A stretch of 64,000 bases of DNA from Rhizophlyctis rosea (Eukaryota > Chytridiomycota > Chytridiomycetes > Rhizophlyctidales > Rhizophlyctidaceae). This document shows positions 37,263 through 50,255 of this stretch, in pieces. Position 1 is the stretch's first letter; each line of letters begins with the position of its first letter. Location: positions 266,654-330,653 of the forward strand of contig JADGJC010000006.1 in NCBI GenBank assembly GCA_027596075.1. The letters run 5' to 3'. The position numbers and the translations under genes were made by a program. The notes under the pieces were generated by a model. It was not told the origin of the DNA. It did no database searches and was given only the letters and a program-made list of their open reading frames with translations.

Positions 37263-37847
37263 TTTTTGTTTGTTGATGGAATGGTCTTGATGGATGGTAA
37301 GTACTTCTGTGGAGGAATTACATCATGATGGTCCGTGTTAGTATCATGCATCAGATGGTTTAGTACTTGATATGGAACTGATGGGGCTTTACTTACTCTT
37401 TGGTTGTGGTATCCAAGTGTAAGACGGCTAACTGCACGAACTGTAGAGCACCATCAACCTTTGGGTATCAAAGCAGCGTACAGTAGTATGGCTATTTGTA
37501 ATGAGGAAATAGTTATTGTATCAGGCAAGGTATCCCGAATGTGCGGGGGGGTGCGTGTTGCATGAACTGAACCAGCAGTTGGTGCGGGGTCTGACCCTCA
37601 AAAAGACCCTGCGCCGTTTGTGTCTGACACTCAATGTCACTCTGGCACATCGCTTGCGTAAGCATTTGGGGGCGCGGCAAAGTGAACTAAGCCACATTGG
37701 CACGCGCGATGTTCCCCGCCTCTATGCCCCCTGCAATTGCACCCCGTATATGATTATCCTTCATATGCAGCGCTGCACATCTTACCCACATTTCTAAATA
37801 CCCTTCAACCGCATAACCCGCTAGAGATAGCACCAGCTCTATCCGTC
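37263..37847. promoter_or_regulatory. Divergent region between hypothetical gene and CFAP70
   Basis: These 585 bp include both promoters. A plus-strand frame runs in phase upstream of the chosen CFAP70 start (from 37737), so a longer N-terminus is possible. No specific site is recognised. Confidence 0.4.
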
Positions 37848-40800
37848 ATGGCCGACGCCGCAAAATCAAAACCCACAACAGCCGCTGGAAAATCCGCAAC
37901 AGCAACGGCTCGACCTAGTCGCCGCCCAAGTGTAAACAGCCTGCTAAACCCAACACCACCCGTGCCTGCAGCAGGATCACTTGCAAATGTCCCCGCATCA
38001 ACTGTTGTTTCCGAGGAAGCGGTCACCGATACACCTGCAAGTGAACCAAATCTAATACTAACGATCAGAGTAATAGCAGCAAAAAATGTGAAGGGTGCAA
38101 AAGGGGAGAAGCTGAATTCTGTTGTCAAAGTTCAGTTTCATGACTTTGACCCGAAAGATGTAATGTTTTGGCATTACAGCGTGTTTGTGGTGGCGCATCG
38201 CTTATGTACTTCCTTTTTGACAGTCACCGGTGTACAATGACAGCCCAAATCCCGAGTACAACTTTCCTGTGGAACAGCGCTTTCATGTGGATGAGGTGGG
38301 TAATGCAGCAGGAAGTTTTTCGAGCAGGCACATCTAAGCAACCTTGGCATCCTGGACAGACCCTGATTGACATGTTTGCAAACAAAAAAGTCCACTTCAC
38401 ACTGATCGAGGCCCTGCCAAAAGAGAAAACAGCCGTACTTGGCGATGCACACCTGTCCATGTACCCTCACTTCCTCAAATACCCTCCACCACGTGAATCA
38501 ACTACTACAGCACCAGGCGGGTCCAGCAATACACCAGCATCCGCCGGAGACATACATGCGTCCACAGCAGACATCAGCGAATCACCTCATTCAACCGCAC
38601 CGCCACTCTCCTTCCGCCAAACGGTACCCATTACATACCACAACCCTCGCCTCCTTGCACCTGGAAAAGGCGAAGTTGAAGATCCCAATAAAGTACCAGA
38701 GTTTGATGTGGAAGTGTGTATTTCAGAGCCTTTGATAGCCCCGGAAGTGGTGGAGCAAGGGAACTTCATCACCTTGAAGGTGGAGGATGTGGTGCCTGTG
38801 CCTGATGAATGGTCATTGAAGGAGGGGATGGAGAAGGATTTGAACTCAAGTTTGTATCGCCTGATGTTTCGAGATGTTGCTATTACCTCCGTTTTGATGC
38901 TCATGGCCCGACGCAGACATCTTTCCATACACTCTAAACATGATTGTACCCTCCGCCTCCGCCCCTGAACGACTTGTACAAGTTCCTAACGGCACACTCA
39001 TCAACTCAGACGCTCCAGTCAACCTTGACCCAGCAGTAACCGCACCACAGCCCATCCTACTACCAAAGACTCCCACCCCAGGCTCATCAAATGGTGGAAA
39101 TGCATCTGGGACTGATGAGGAGAAAGATCAGATTGGGGGTGCTGGGGAGGAAGGCAACGGGGCTCACAATGGAACGGGTGGAGGACCTGGAGCGGGTGCA
39201 CAGGAGCAGAAGCCGGAACAACCACGTGCGACAACGGGAGAGATGCATAAGATGGTGTCATGGGCGGTTACGCATATCATTTGGATGCCACCGGAAGCTG
39301 TGGCGAGATTGAGGGAGAAGATCCAGACCAAGCAGCCCATGGAGGTTGAGGTATGAGAGCGTCATGGTGCTTGGGCTTGTGTGGGCAGATACTAAGCACA
39401 CAACAATTCAAATCCAGTTTGTACGAGAGTTACAACCAAGATTCTCACATGTCTCAGACACACTCGTCAACAAGTACCGGGGTCGGATTGTAATGGACCT
39501 TGCTCCTTTAATGTACCCTCGTGTGATTGGGCTGAAAGGTGAATCTCAACTTTTGGCATGCAGAAACTCCTGATATTGACATGCATCACCAGGACGCTGG
39601 CCACTTGACGTTGCTGAGCCACCTGCAGAACCAACTCCCTTGGGTGCTGGTGGGGGTATGGGTTCTACAATGGCTTTGAATGAGCCTTCCACTCCCAAAA
39701 AGTCTGGGAAGGCGTCGAAGGATGAAGGTATGGAGCGGTGGGTTGTGTACCTAATGATTTTACGATCCCTCATGCCACGATTCCCAGCGACAGATCAAAA
39801 CCTGTACAGACATTTGGGATCCACCTTGGGAATGGAAATGCTATTGGAAAAGCCTCTGCTTGATAAGAAGAAGCTGCAGCCGGTACGTCCATGGCCCAAG
39901 CGTCATTGATTTAACACTTTGCTGACCCTCACATTCAAACCATGAAGATCAACAAAGGCGTGCGCGACTTCATCCCCCGCAGAGTCATCCCACCCCACAT
40001 GCTATATGAAAAGCGGTCCCGGGAAGCAGATGAGGAATACCAATTCCAAGTTCAAGATCTTGTGCGCAGGCTCGTACAAGAGCATCAGGCGGCTTTTGCT
40101 TTACTGGAAGATCAGCAGCGACAAGATGCTGAGGGTGTGAATGATATGGATGAAGCTCAGGTGCAGTTGTTGTCGGCGCACCTGCCTTCTTGCTGACATC
40201 AGGCGACTCACAAAAAACATTATGCAGAAACGGAAGCGCTTCCTGTTTCATCTGAACAAGAGTGGTGCCTACTTCGAGTTGAAGGAACATTTGAAGGAGG
40301 CGGTTGTGGAAGTTGTCCGAGAGGTACATCATGCGGAAGTTCGTTTTGTAGTCGCACCATCATGCATCTGAAACGCTCACCACTACTTTCTAAGAGATTC
40401 CGACGTAAATCTCCATTCGCATCCAAATCTGAGCTACAGCTCTTCATGAGTGAGGTGTATGTATACCTTGTTGATCAGATGCATATCGCTATCAACAAGG
40501 TACCGGATTCGTCGTATTCCATCATAGTAGACACCAACGCTAATCACCGACAACACAGATCTTCCACGACAAAGCCCAACTATTTGTCGACCCAACCGTC
40601 AGCAAAACAGCAGACTTCACAATGCTGAAGAAGTTTGCTGATTCTGCGGAGTTGGATCATTCCATCCAAATAGCCACGTCGTATCATCAGGAAAGACTTG
40701 CGAAGTTTGAGGATAGTTTGCAGGCATGGTTGGTGGTTGGATCTGCTGTACTGATCCCGAAAAACAGCATTGAAGTTGAAACCGCTCTGATTGAAGGTTC

Positions 40801-42622
40801 GATTACGGCTGCTTCTGTCAGAGAAGAGGAATGGGTGACAAGGGCGAAGAATGTTTCGAGGAGATTTTGTCAAGGAACTCGAAGCATATTCCAAGGTAAT
40901 GGGATTTGTCATAGCCCACATTCAAATGCATGGATAATAACAACTGGTTTGTCAAAACGTAGTCTGCTGGCATACGGCTCCGTCTGCTGCGTCAACGAGA
41001 AATATGATGAAGCCCGAGTGTATCTCGTTACGGCAGTTGAGACGCAGCCAAAGTACATCTTGGGATTGACAATTTTGGTAGGTTGGTGAAGAGAGACAGG
41101 CCGACATATCAAAGTATTCAATTGGAAGTTTGGATTTTGCCACTTTTATAGGGCTTATTCTACGATGTCATCAGTGAGGAAGAGGAGGCAGAAAAGTATA
41201 TGACTGACGCGAGCAACCTGCATCATGCTACAACACCTCCTGGTGCCCACACGTCCGGACTTTGCGCGAATTGATTGAACAGAGACTGACAGTAGTATCC
41301 CAGATGCACCGTCCCATTTCCTTATGACTGCCGACTTCCTAATACAGTGCCATGCTGGCAAGCTAGCAGAGCGTGCACTTGCTCAGGTTGGATGAAAACA
41401 TATCATTGGCGTATTCTGAGAGCCGCTCTTAAGTCCATCCTTCTCATACATCAGGAACTCATTCTCGTCGGTCCTCGTGTAAAACCATACTTGATGCTGA
41501 GCCAGCTGGAGATACAACGAGGGGACCATTCACAAGCTGAACAGCATATTCGAGCGGCGCTGGAGGTGCAGCAAGATGACCCTGATGCTTGGGCGGCTTT
41601 AGGTAGGTGCAAACAACAAGTGATTCTTTCTTGTTTGAAGGTTCTGACATTGTTATAGGCCATTTGCAGTACATCCAGCACTCATGGCACGAAGCTCAGC
41701 AATCCTACGAGACTGTGCTATCTCTTTCACAAGGTAAGCTCAATTTCATTGCAAAGGGATATTTGGGGGGATACTAACCACGACCCGCATAGATCCAACG
41801 GACATTGCCCTGATCTACGTTCGACTCGGTTCAATCTACCTGCAAAACGCAACCTCTAGCACAGGCCTAGTCATAAATCTGGAGGCCGAGCATAAGGCGG
41901 ACCCAAAACTCGCGCGATCAGCCAAGACGATGTACCTGCGTGCATGCGAGAACAATCCATCATCAACATCATGGCTAGGAGCTGGTAAGGCGTGCATTGC
42001 ACTGGGAGAATTGGAGGAGGCGGAGGATGCGTTTGCAGTGAGTGTACAACAGATGCGAACGATATGTTGGAGCTGCTTGCATGTTAACTCGATATGGGTG
42101 ATAGGAAGCGAACGTCCTTAACAACCGGGATAGCGATGTATGGGCCAACTTAGCCTTGCTGTGCCTAAAATTAGATCGTCAATTCGAGGCAAATCAATGC
42201 ATTGCACAGGCTCTTCGGCTTGGAATTAAGGATGCGGAGATCTTACGGTAAGGTTTAATAGGACATTCCAATGTATCCATCTGAAGCAGCAGGTTAATCA
42301 CCGACTTCCTTACAGCTCGGTAGGAATATGCTTCCTCAATGCCAATCAACCATCCCCGGCAATGGAATGCTTCCGCATGTCACTGGAAATCAACCCATCT
42401 CACGACCCCACTCGGGAACTCCTAAAGCGGGCACTGAACATTGGAAGCCAGGCGTTTTTGGGGGAAGAGGGAGGGAAAGCTAAGGATAAGAAGGGGGCTG
42501 GAAAAGGGTCTGATGTCCACCCAAAGAACCTGACGGATGATGCGATGGTAAAGCTAGCGGACGCGAGGAGAAATATGGAAAAGGAAGGGAGGTTTGCCGC
42601 CCGGGGTGGGTTTGCACTGTAA
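37848..42622 (+). CDS. CFAP70: Cilia- and flagella-associated protein 70 (C2-like plus TPR)
   Basis: CFAP70 is an axonemal protein tied to outer dynein arm function. The start at 37848 gives MADAAKSKPTTAAGKSATAT. A C2-like domain follows (LILTIRVIAAKNVKGAKGEK, then SPVYNDSPNPEYNFPVEQRF across an intron, VHFTLIEALPKEKTAVLGDA). The middle is variable and Gly/Pro-rich, then FVRELQPRFSHVSDTLVNKY, RIVMDLAPLMYPRVIGLKG and a charged helical segment. The C-terminal third holds TPR repeats (LAYGSVCCVNEKYDEARVYL, PYLMLSQLEIQRGDHSQAEQ, DPDAWAALGHLQYIQHSWHE, SDVWANLALLCLKLDRQFEA). The tail is Lys/Gly-rich. More than a dozen introns. Start could be further upstream. Confidence 0.85.
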
Positions 42623-42867
42623 CAAGATTGAGCCAGCCATCTTCCGACGGTTTACCACCCATGTACACCATGCGCTCCCCAACAACTTGCAAGTGGCACC
42701 ATTTGAGAGCGAATGTGTTGGAGCAGTGTAACAGTGTAAACACATGTTATTAACAAGAACTCACGCTATGTGGAAACAGTGCCCGCCAAAATTAAATCAC
42801 TAGCAAATGTGAGCTCCTCACTATGTAAAAACTCTTTACATCTAATCATGCAACCAAATGATCTCTT

Positions 42868-45083
42868 TCATACGGTAATCAAGTCATCCTTTTCCGCATC
42901 CCTATCGGATTTGGCCTGTGTCATCGGGAAGCAGATCAAGTTCGCCATGCTGATGACATCACACGGATCAGTATGGATGGCATATACAGGTCAAAAAGTT
43001 CATTAGTACTTACTACAACCCAACAGCAATTGCCATAGCTCGTACAATCATATCGATTCCAAAAGCTGCTCCACCAGTGGTGGATCCTTCATCTTTCTGG
43101 AAGGTTGCAATGGCACCACGCACACCGGTGCTCCCGGGAACTAGCCAGAATATACCTGCCAATACACCATCTATCGCAATTTGGTTGCTTCGTCGGGCGT
43201 ACACGTTGGCAGCTACTCCAAGGGCAAAGGCCGCTATGGCGGCTGTCGAATCCTGTCCATGAAAAGGTTTTCTTTGATGAATCGTTCAATTATCGAAGAA
43301 GGTGAATCTGATGAGGACTTACGACACTGAAGATCATTCCTGCCAGGACGCTCGTTATATATCCTATAGCGGATATGGCTGACATGTGTACCCATTGCCA
43401 GGGCTCGGCTTTGAGGAGGATCATAATGGAAAAGTTCATCTACATCGGTATGCTTTCAGTCAGTTCCCCGAAGCCCGGCAAGCCACGAATGCTAAACACA
43501 ACGGTACGCACTGGAATCCAGAAAAAGTATCTCCACCATTCAAGAGTTCCGCTATTTGAAAGTGCGGAACACGCGCCGGCATCAAATCCTGACCAAGCGC
43601 CCAAAAAATCCAACCCTTCAATCGCGATGCGCGAGCCTATCGTAAGGCCGTACCTGTCAGTAATGTGTTATTCAACTTGAAACCTACTGCCCACTGTATG
43701 TCCAGCGGATTCCACCCATTTTTGAAAAAGTCAAGAGGTCGGCGAAATGTGAAAAGATCACTTACCCCAACTTCAAAGCCCGAATGAAGGACCCGAACAT
43801 TCTGACACTTCCCGCAACAGGGTTATGAGATCCGAACTCCAGCATACCCAATGTGACGGAAATACCAGGTAATAGTGAACACACAGCCCCCAAAACAACA
43901 ACCTCATGGCACAGCCCATGTCCCATTCCCCCAAATCCCGGCCAGAAGGGAAGCTGCCCCAGTGCTCGAGCTAACATAGCCACAATGATCGGGACCAAAA
44001 GCTCTATTGTTTGAGTGGAATCCGATAAGTCCCCCATCCACAGTCCGAACCCGGTGACTGTTCCCAACAACAATGCGCAAAATGAATCTGCCCAAGAACC
44101 GCGGAATAGAAGAACGGTGATGAAGAAAGACTGGGCGGCGGAGGCTAAAATGCGGATTGCAGGGTGGTAGTCATTCGGAGTGGATGTGATGAGGGAGAGT
44201 GCCTGTATGAGTTCATCCATTGGTGGTTCGTTTACTTCCTCCATCGGGATTCTGGAACTGGTACCGTCATTATGGAGTGATGCTGTCGATATCGTCGGGG
44301 TATGCCCATGGCCGGGTCCATTTGAATGCTTCTTAACGGGTATATGCTTCCCTTTCATTCCAGGAGTGCGCAGCCGACGCAAACGTCGAGCGAGCTGATC
44401 CACATGATACAACTTGCCCATATGCAAAGTCGCATCCACATAGAGATACCGGGTGCGAGTTGGATGCGATGTGGAGCCGTCGCCAATGCTGATTTGTACA
44501 CTGGACGGAAGACAAAATATGGAGAGTGGGATGCTTAGGTCTTTCGCGGCGTTGGCCACCCGATGTTCTACACGGTACAAGGGGGCGCCAAATGTTGCAA
44601 GAGCTACCGCCAGACCACATAGCATGTCCGCTTCGGGTCCATCCCGATTTGCGAAAGGGTCATTGCTTGTGGGCCAAGGAATGGGTAGTCGAGCGGTGGA
44701 AGGAGCGCGGCTAGAGTGAGGGAAGAAGCCTTCCGAAGAAGACTGTCTCGATGCTGAGAACACGTTACTCTATAATTGATGTGTTTTCAACATATTGGCA
44801 AAAATGTCTTACCTGTCGAAAGGATACCCATATCGAGCAAACTATTCGTGGAGAGCTTGTGTAGAAAGCTCGGCTTGCTAACAAGTTTGGATGTACGCTT
44901 GGTCAAAGACCCACGGATCGGTTCAGCTGAGCCATCTAGCACTGTCATGGGAACTATATCTGCCTCATCAAGCATGCTGGGAAGGGGGGAGTTGCGTATA
45001 GAGTCTGGCTCGTTCTGCTCCTCGAGGTTGTCAAGGAGGCGAGTGAACTTCTCTCCTGAGCTGTTTGAATCCCGGCGGTGCAT
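42868..45083 (-). CDS. ThrE/Prm10-type multi-pass membrane transporter
   Basis: This is a fungal membrane protein of the ThrE (threonine/serine exporter)-like family that includes yeast Prm10. The start at 45081-45083 (MHRRDSNSSGEKFTRLLDNL) opens a cytosolic, Ser-rich N-domain. The second exon begins ASRQSSSEGFFPHSS and contains the soluble ThrE domain (EADMLCGLAVALATFGAPLY, RVEHRVANAAKDLSIPLSIF). Membrane segments follow (AQSFFITVLLFRG, LGTVTGFGLWMGDL, VVVLGAVCSLLPGISVTLGM and, in later exons, SAISAIGYITSVLAGMIFS and AFALGVAANVYARRS, GVLAGIFWLVPGSTGVRG). The last exon ends KDDLITV. Substrate unknown. Divergent from the EFCAB5-like gene, convergent with CFAP70. Confidence 0.88.
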
Positions 45084-45417
45084 ATAGCTATCATAAGAGA
45101 TTGTGACTGTGTTAGATTGGTATCGTTTTTTTCAAGAACTAGCCAGGCGGAAAAATTGAAATATTTTTGCAGTGAGTTAACAAACATGCTGGTGGGGGAG
45201 GAGGGTGTGGTGACGATGAGCAGAGGCGCAGTAAGCGACTTACGTAATCCAATCTTTGCAGCAACTTCTCTGCAAAGGAAGCTGGACTCCCATACATTTT
45301 CAGCTCCTTTGCACCGACATCAGCGCCGCCAATATTTCGAGTGTTTCCACTTCAGATAGCTACCCAGCAGCATTAAGCATTCAAGCACAGTAGAGGTCAT
45401 AAAACAAATCCTGAAGC
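45084..45417. promoter_or_regulatory. Shared divergent promoter, ThrE-like and EFCAB5-like genes
   Basis: These 334 bp lie between divergent starts. No known site is recognised. Confidence 0.4.
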
Positions 45418-48400
45418 ATGAACACCGCAGATGCGGAGGCGGCATTTGACTTGAAGCCTAGCGAGTCTGTGAGCAACATCTTAGACCGCTATCGCAATGC
45501 CACGACTCCCCTCGATGAGGAAATTCGCGAAATGGCCATTGCTGCACTCGCAAATGACTTTCTCAATGTGCCTGAGATGTCTTTGGATGTGCGGGCCTAT
45601 ATGGTAGAGACAACATTACCTACACTGGTATTGGCACTTGAGAGATTGTTGAAAGAAGTTGGGAAACGAGGAATGACGGAGATGCCAGAACCATCGACTG
45701 CCGAGCCGAAGAACCCAGGGAAGGTGGAAGAGTCATGGACACCATCACGGGAAGCTGACATAGGACAGAAAGGGGGTATGATGGCGCGAGCGGCGGAGGA
45801 GTATGGAGTGCAGGCCGACAAGCCGCCCGATACAAGTTTTGACGCCGTGAACTGGCTAGGTAATATCGTTTGAACACCTCTCTTGACTCATTTATTGATT
45901 AGTAAACCAAATTCAGCACAGTACCTTTACCGCAACAACCCTCGGTTCTCCAATTTCTCTAGCTCCACTTCATCTCCTTACCTTCGCTCCATCCATTCGG
46001 TATCGGAAACCCTAAAGCAACGATTATACGAACTAGAGCAGTTGAAACTGGCGCGGATACGCGCTGAAGAGAACCAGAGGCGGTTAGAGCAGGAACGAGC
46101 AGAGCAAGCGCGAGCAGCACAGATAGCAGAACGGAGACGGGCCTTTGGAGAATTGCTTAGTACTGTTTTCAAAAGGTGGACTTCAAGGCTATGGAGGGCT
46201 CAACCTGGGTATGTTTATCAGAAAGAAATGGTAAGCACTGAGCTCTGCTCAAGTTTTCTCGTCAAAGTCTCACTTGACCTTCTACCCAGGAAGATGCATA
46301 TCGCGCAGTGTTCTCTTCCGATGCAGTGCAATCCGATCCTGATATGCTGCAGAAGATAGCCGAAATCTTGAAAGGAGTAACAAACTCACCATCTGCACAA
46401 GCAACACCGGCAACCGCTTCCACCACCACCACAAATGCGCCAGCGACGCCAACCACAACAATGAGACCAACTTCAGAGAGAGGGCGAGAATACGAGAAGT
46501 GGGATCAAGACCGCTATATTTCTACCCATCTCCAAATGACCGACCAATGGACGACAGAGGAGGTCACATTCTTCCTCCAGCAACTGGGTACAATTGTGGA
46601 CCAGAAAGGGGACGCTCTTAAGCAGGCTTTCGACGAATCCTTCTTTATGCCTCATTTCAAAGAGTTGCCAGCAGATGCCACGCGTGATGATTGGGTGGCG
46701 CGGTTGAGGGAGACGGTAGAGGCATTTGATGTGGGCGAGGAAGGACTTCCGGAAGGTGCTGGGCAAGCCAAGGATCTGTGCTTGCGGTTTTGTGATGGGA
46801 GCCTCGGAGAGCTTATGGCGGCTTCGGTTGGGATAGCTCGGTCGTCGAGCCGTCGGTCGACTTCTATTTCGGGTCCTGTTGGTGGAGGAGCTGGGGGAGG
46901 AGGAGCCGAGACAAAACTCGGGGCGTTCGATGCGGAAACAGAGTACAAGCAATTCGCCAGGGTGCTTATTGGCGACGTTGGTGCGGATAGCTTTAGAAGT
47001 TTGATGGACTTTTTGCGACAAAAACTGGGCACGGATGAAGACAAAACCCAAGAGTTGGAAAACCCTGTTTTGGCTACAGTTGTTGAAGCGCCGTTTGCAG
47101 CGCATAAAGATCCTAGACAAGCGGACATGGCTATGGCGCGAACAACCATGGCGGGAAGCTTGTATGACATGCTGGCGAGGGCGGATCAAATGGGTATAGT
47201 TTCAATCCAGCTTATCAACAGACTGCTTGAAGAAGCGGTGGCTTCATCTGAACAACCGGACGCGATCAAAAACATCCTTAACAATCTGAAGTTCACCGAG
47301 CTTCCAGACGTAGAGAATGGGGGCACAATCCCGCGGGAGGACTTCGTAGCACGTTACGTGAATGTATGGGCTCCCTTGAATGAAGATGAATTAGCAGCGC
47401 TGTTCCCCGTCCTGTCATTTGCATTTGGAAGAGCAACTATTGGCAAGGCAGTTCCTCATACAGTAGGAGGGGGAGAGCCACTACCGGAGGGAGCGCCGAT
47501 GCCGGTTCACGAGATCGCAACCACCAAGACTCATATCAGCACTGAACAACGAGCTGAGATTGAACAGGCTGCTTTGACCGCAATCTCTACACTAACGAGC
47601 GAGATGGACATGAACATCGCGGCAGCCTGTCGGGCGGCCCTTGACTCCATAGCTCATGCACTAGGCCGGTTGCATCCCAATCACGATATTCGCGGAAGGG
47701 TGTCATTGACCGAAACTTCCGTTACGAAGACAACAGAAACCAATGCAGACGGAACGGTAGTTAGCGTTACATCCGAGCAAAAGTTCTACCGTACTGTTGC
47801 GGGTACCTCGGATATGGAGCAGGTGATTGGGAAGACGGTGGCGGAAGGTCATGGCTTAGAGGGCGAAGTAGTCTCTGGTGGGAAGTCCGTGGTGGTATCT
47901 GATGTGCGGAAGCATGAGGCGGCTGCTGGCGTTGATATCTTTGCTACGACCGATAGGGATCAAGCAGTTGACCGATATGTTGGAGTCCCAATCAAAGCGA
48001 CGCCGGAGAGGACAATCGGAGCAATGCAACTGAACATGCTAGGGGATGAGGAAGAGTTTATCACGGAAGACGTGCGCTTCATCGAGGTATGAGTGCAGCA
48101 AATACCTGACAGCAGTTTCCGCCATATTCATTCAACCTTTTCCTAACAGAAAGCAGTCGACCTTTTTACCAAAACACTGGACGACATTGACTCCAGGGAC
48201 AAAGCCATCATTCTGGCAAACGCCGCAAAACATTGGGCTGTGCAACAGGGCGATGTGGAAGTAGAGATGTTCCTTCCTCACCCACAATCTGGAATAATTC
48301 AGGACCTATATAAGCTCGTCGATGTCTCAAAAGAAGAGAAGGACTTGGCGCGATCAAAAGACCCGAGCATGTCAGTCCCCGAATCGCCATACATGCGGCC

Positions 48401-50036
48401 TGCCACTGCGAAGCTTGTGAAGATCAAGAGGGAAGAAGGAGATGGGTAAGGACTCTTTGAGCTGCGTCATTCAGCGTTATATTGCCGGTGATCAACTGAC
48501 AAATATTGCGAATAGGTTGAACGTCTGGGCAGCCTTCCAGACCAAAACCGTCACAGAAATCACAGATCCAACCTCAGAAGAAACATCCGTTTTCCTGCCA
48601 GTCATTGATCCAACAACCAATGCCTGTGTAGCTGTCATGCGTGTCAAAGCCCGTGCGCCGAAGAAACGGATACCAGAAGAGGACATGGACGAAGTGCGGC
48701 GTGCGGCTACAGTCTTCACCTCCGCGCTAGACTACGTGCAAAAGCTGCGACTTGGGGAAGGCGCTGGCATGAGAGTGCTTGGTAAGCCTTTTTCACCGTC
48801 GGCCGCCTGTCATTGATACGACGAGTTCATCCAATTGGTTGAATCAGATGCGGAAAACATTGACGAGAACGCCCGACGACACTTGATGTTCGCCAGGATG
48901 ATGCTCCTTGATGCACGGCTTGCGCTCAGTCGATTGGATGTCAGAGCGATTAGCGAACTCAAAAGTTATAAGAAGCCGCCATTGACTGTTCACAAGATTA
49001 TTAAGGCGGTTCTATATCTATTTGGGAAAACTCCCAAGCAAGGTTGGTGGAACACCGTCGCAATGCTCGAATTCCTATGCAGTGATGCTGACCCACAATT
49101 TCCAATCATAGTCAAAGTTTGGGCCGATGCAGTGAAGGTACCACGAATTTATCTTGTTCATTCCAAAACTAGATGAACTCCCAATCTAATCGTCGCCCCA
49201 ATCTTCTGAGATTAGTTTGTCAACCAGGATCTACTGAAACAAATGATCGAATATGACCCTACTGCGCTACAGAAGAAGATCCGTTTCAAGCGAGTAAAGG
49301 CAGTTTTGAAAAGTAAGCAATGTGGCGTTGTTCGTTATTCGCCAACGTGGTGCCATGTTTGGATCGCTGACTCGTTCAATTGTCGCCTGTGGCCTCAGCG
49401 ATACCTCACGGCGATGCCAAAAAGCGCGGCTCCATCCCCGCAATGTACATGTACGATTGGCTATGTGTTTCAGTGGCGCTACGTGATGAAGCGGTTGCCG
49501 CACGGAAAGTTCGTAATGACGTTTTCACACCGGAGAGCGAGGGGGCGGCAGAAACTGGACTCGGTGAGGAAGCAGAGGAGGAAGAGGAGGAGATGGAAGA
49601 TGAAGCGTCCTCAATGTCGACAGCCAAGAGCATCGGTGGGCTAGATAGAGCAGAAAGTTTACGGGAATTGGAGGATGTGAGTAAAGATGTGCCAGAGAGT
49701 GCTGGCCACGGGCCACATGCAGGGATGTTAAAGCAGGGAGAGTTTGCACCACCAGGAGAAGCGATGGGCAGTATGGTGGTCGGGCCGGATGAGGCAGAGA
49801 AGGCGGGTGGTGGATCGGGAACAGCAATTGTGTGGGGCTCTGAAGGAGATGGGCCCCCAGCAGCAGCTCAGCCGGATGAGGGGGATCGGGAACTTGCGGT
49901 GAGGAGTGGAGTAGGAGCGCATGAAGTCGCATTTGCAGAAGGGAGTGCGGAAGGAACGGAGAAGCTGGCAGGCCCAACAAATGATGCATCCCCAGTGCCG
50001 ATTGTTCCACCCCCTGATCCACACGATGGTATGTAA
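45418..50036 (+). CDS. EFCAB5-like flagellar protein with DPY-30-like, GAF and dynein-stalk-like parts
   Basis: The start at 45418 gives MNTADAEAAFDLKPSESVSN. A DPY-30/RIIa-like helix pair follows (VNWLAQYLYRNNPRFSN), then a coiled coil (LKQRLYELEQLKLARIRAEE). A long middle exon (to about 48088) has helical repeats and a GAF-like domain (IGKTVAEGHGLEGEVVSGGK, YVGVPIKATPERTIGAMQLN). A segment like the dynein heavy-chain stalk base comes next (ELKSYKKPPLTVHKIIKAVL, LLKQMIEYDPTALQKKIRFK). The tail is acidic, then Gly/Glu/Pro-rich. I recall this GAF plus stalk layout from EFCAB5 and related flagellar proteins; the name is by architecture and memory. About seven introns. Confidence 0.75.
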
Positions 50037-50255
50037 AGAATAAACACAGTGATGTACGTGCTGCCGCAATCCGTTTGTGCATAAGATTGGACACAACAAC
50101 AGCATTGCACGCCTTCTGTATCGGAGCGTGTAAAGTAGCAAGGCTGCAATCATGAATGCAGTCATTGAGTACTATATTGACTTACAGGAAAGTAGACTTT
50201 GTACACATACTGCATCTTACATACATCACAAAAAAGCTATGCAAAATATCTATTT

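Noticed and set aside
46473..47189. Minus-strand frame of 238 codons
   Set aside because: It lies opposite the long exon of the EFCAB5-like gene, whose frame shows conserved domain-like text; the reverse frame is compositionally odd and resembles nothing.
49525..50094. Minus-strand frame of 189 codons, Leu/Pro/His-rich
   Set aside because: It is the reverse of the Gly/Glu/Pro-rich tail of the EFCAB5-like gene, where codon bias keeps the opposite strand open.
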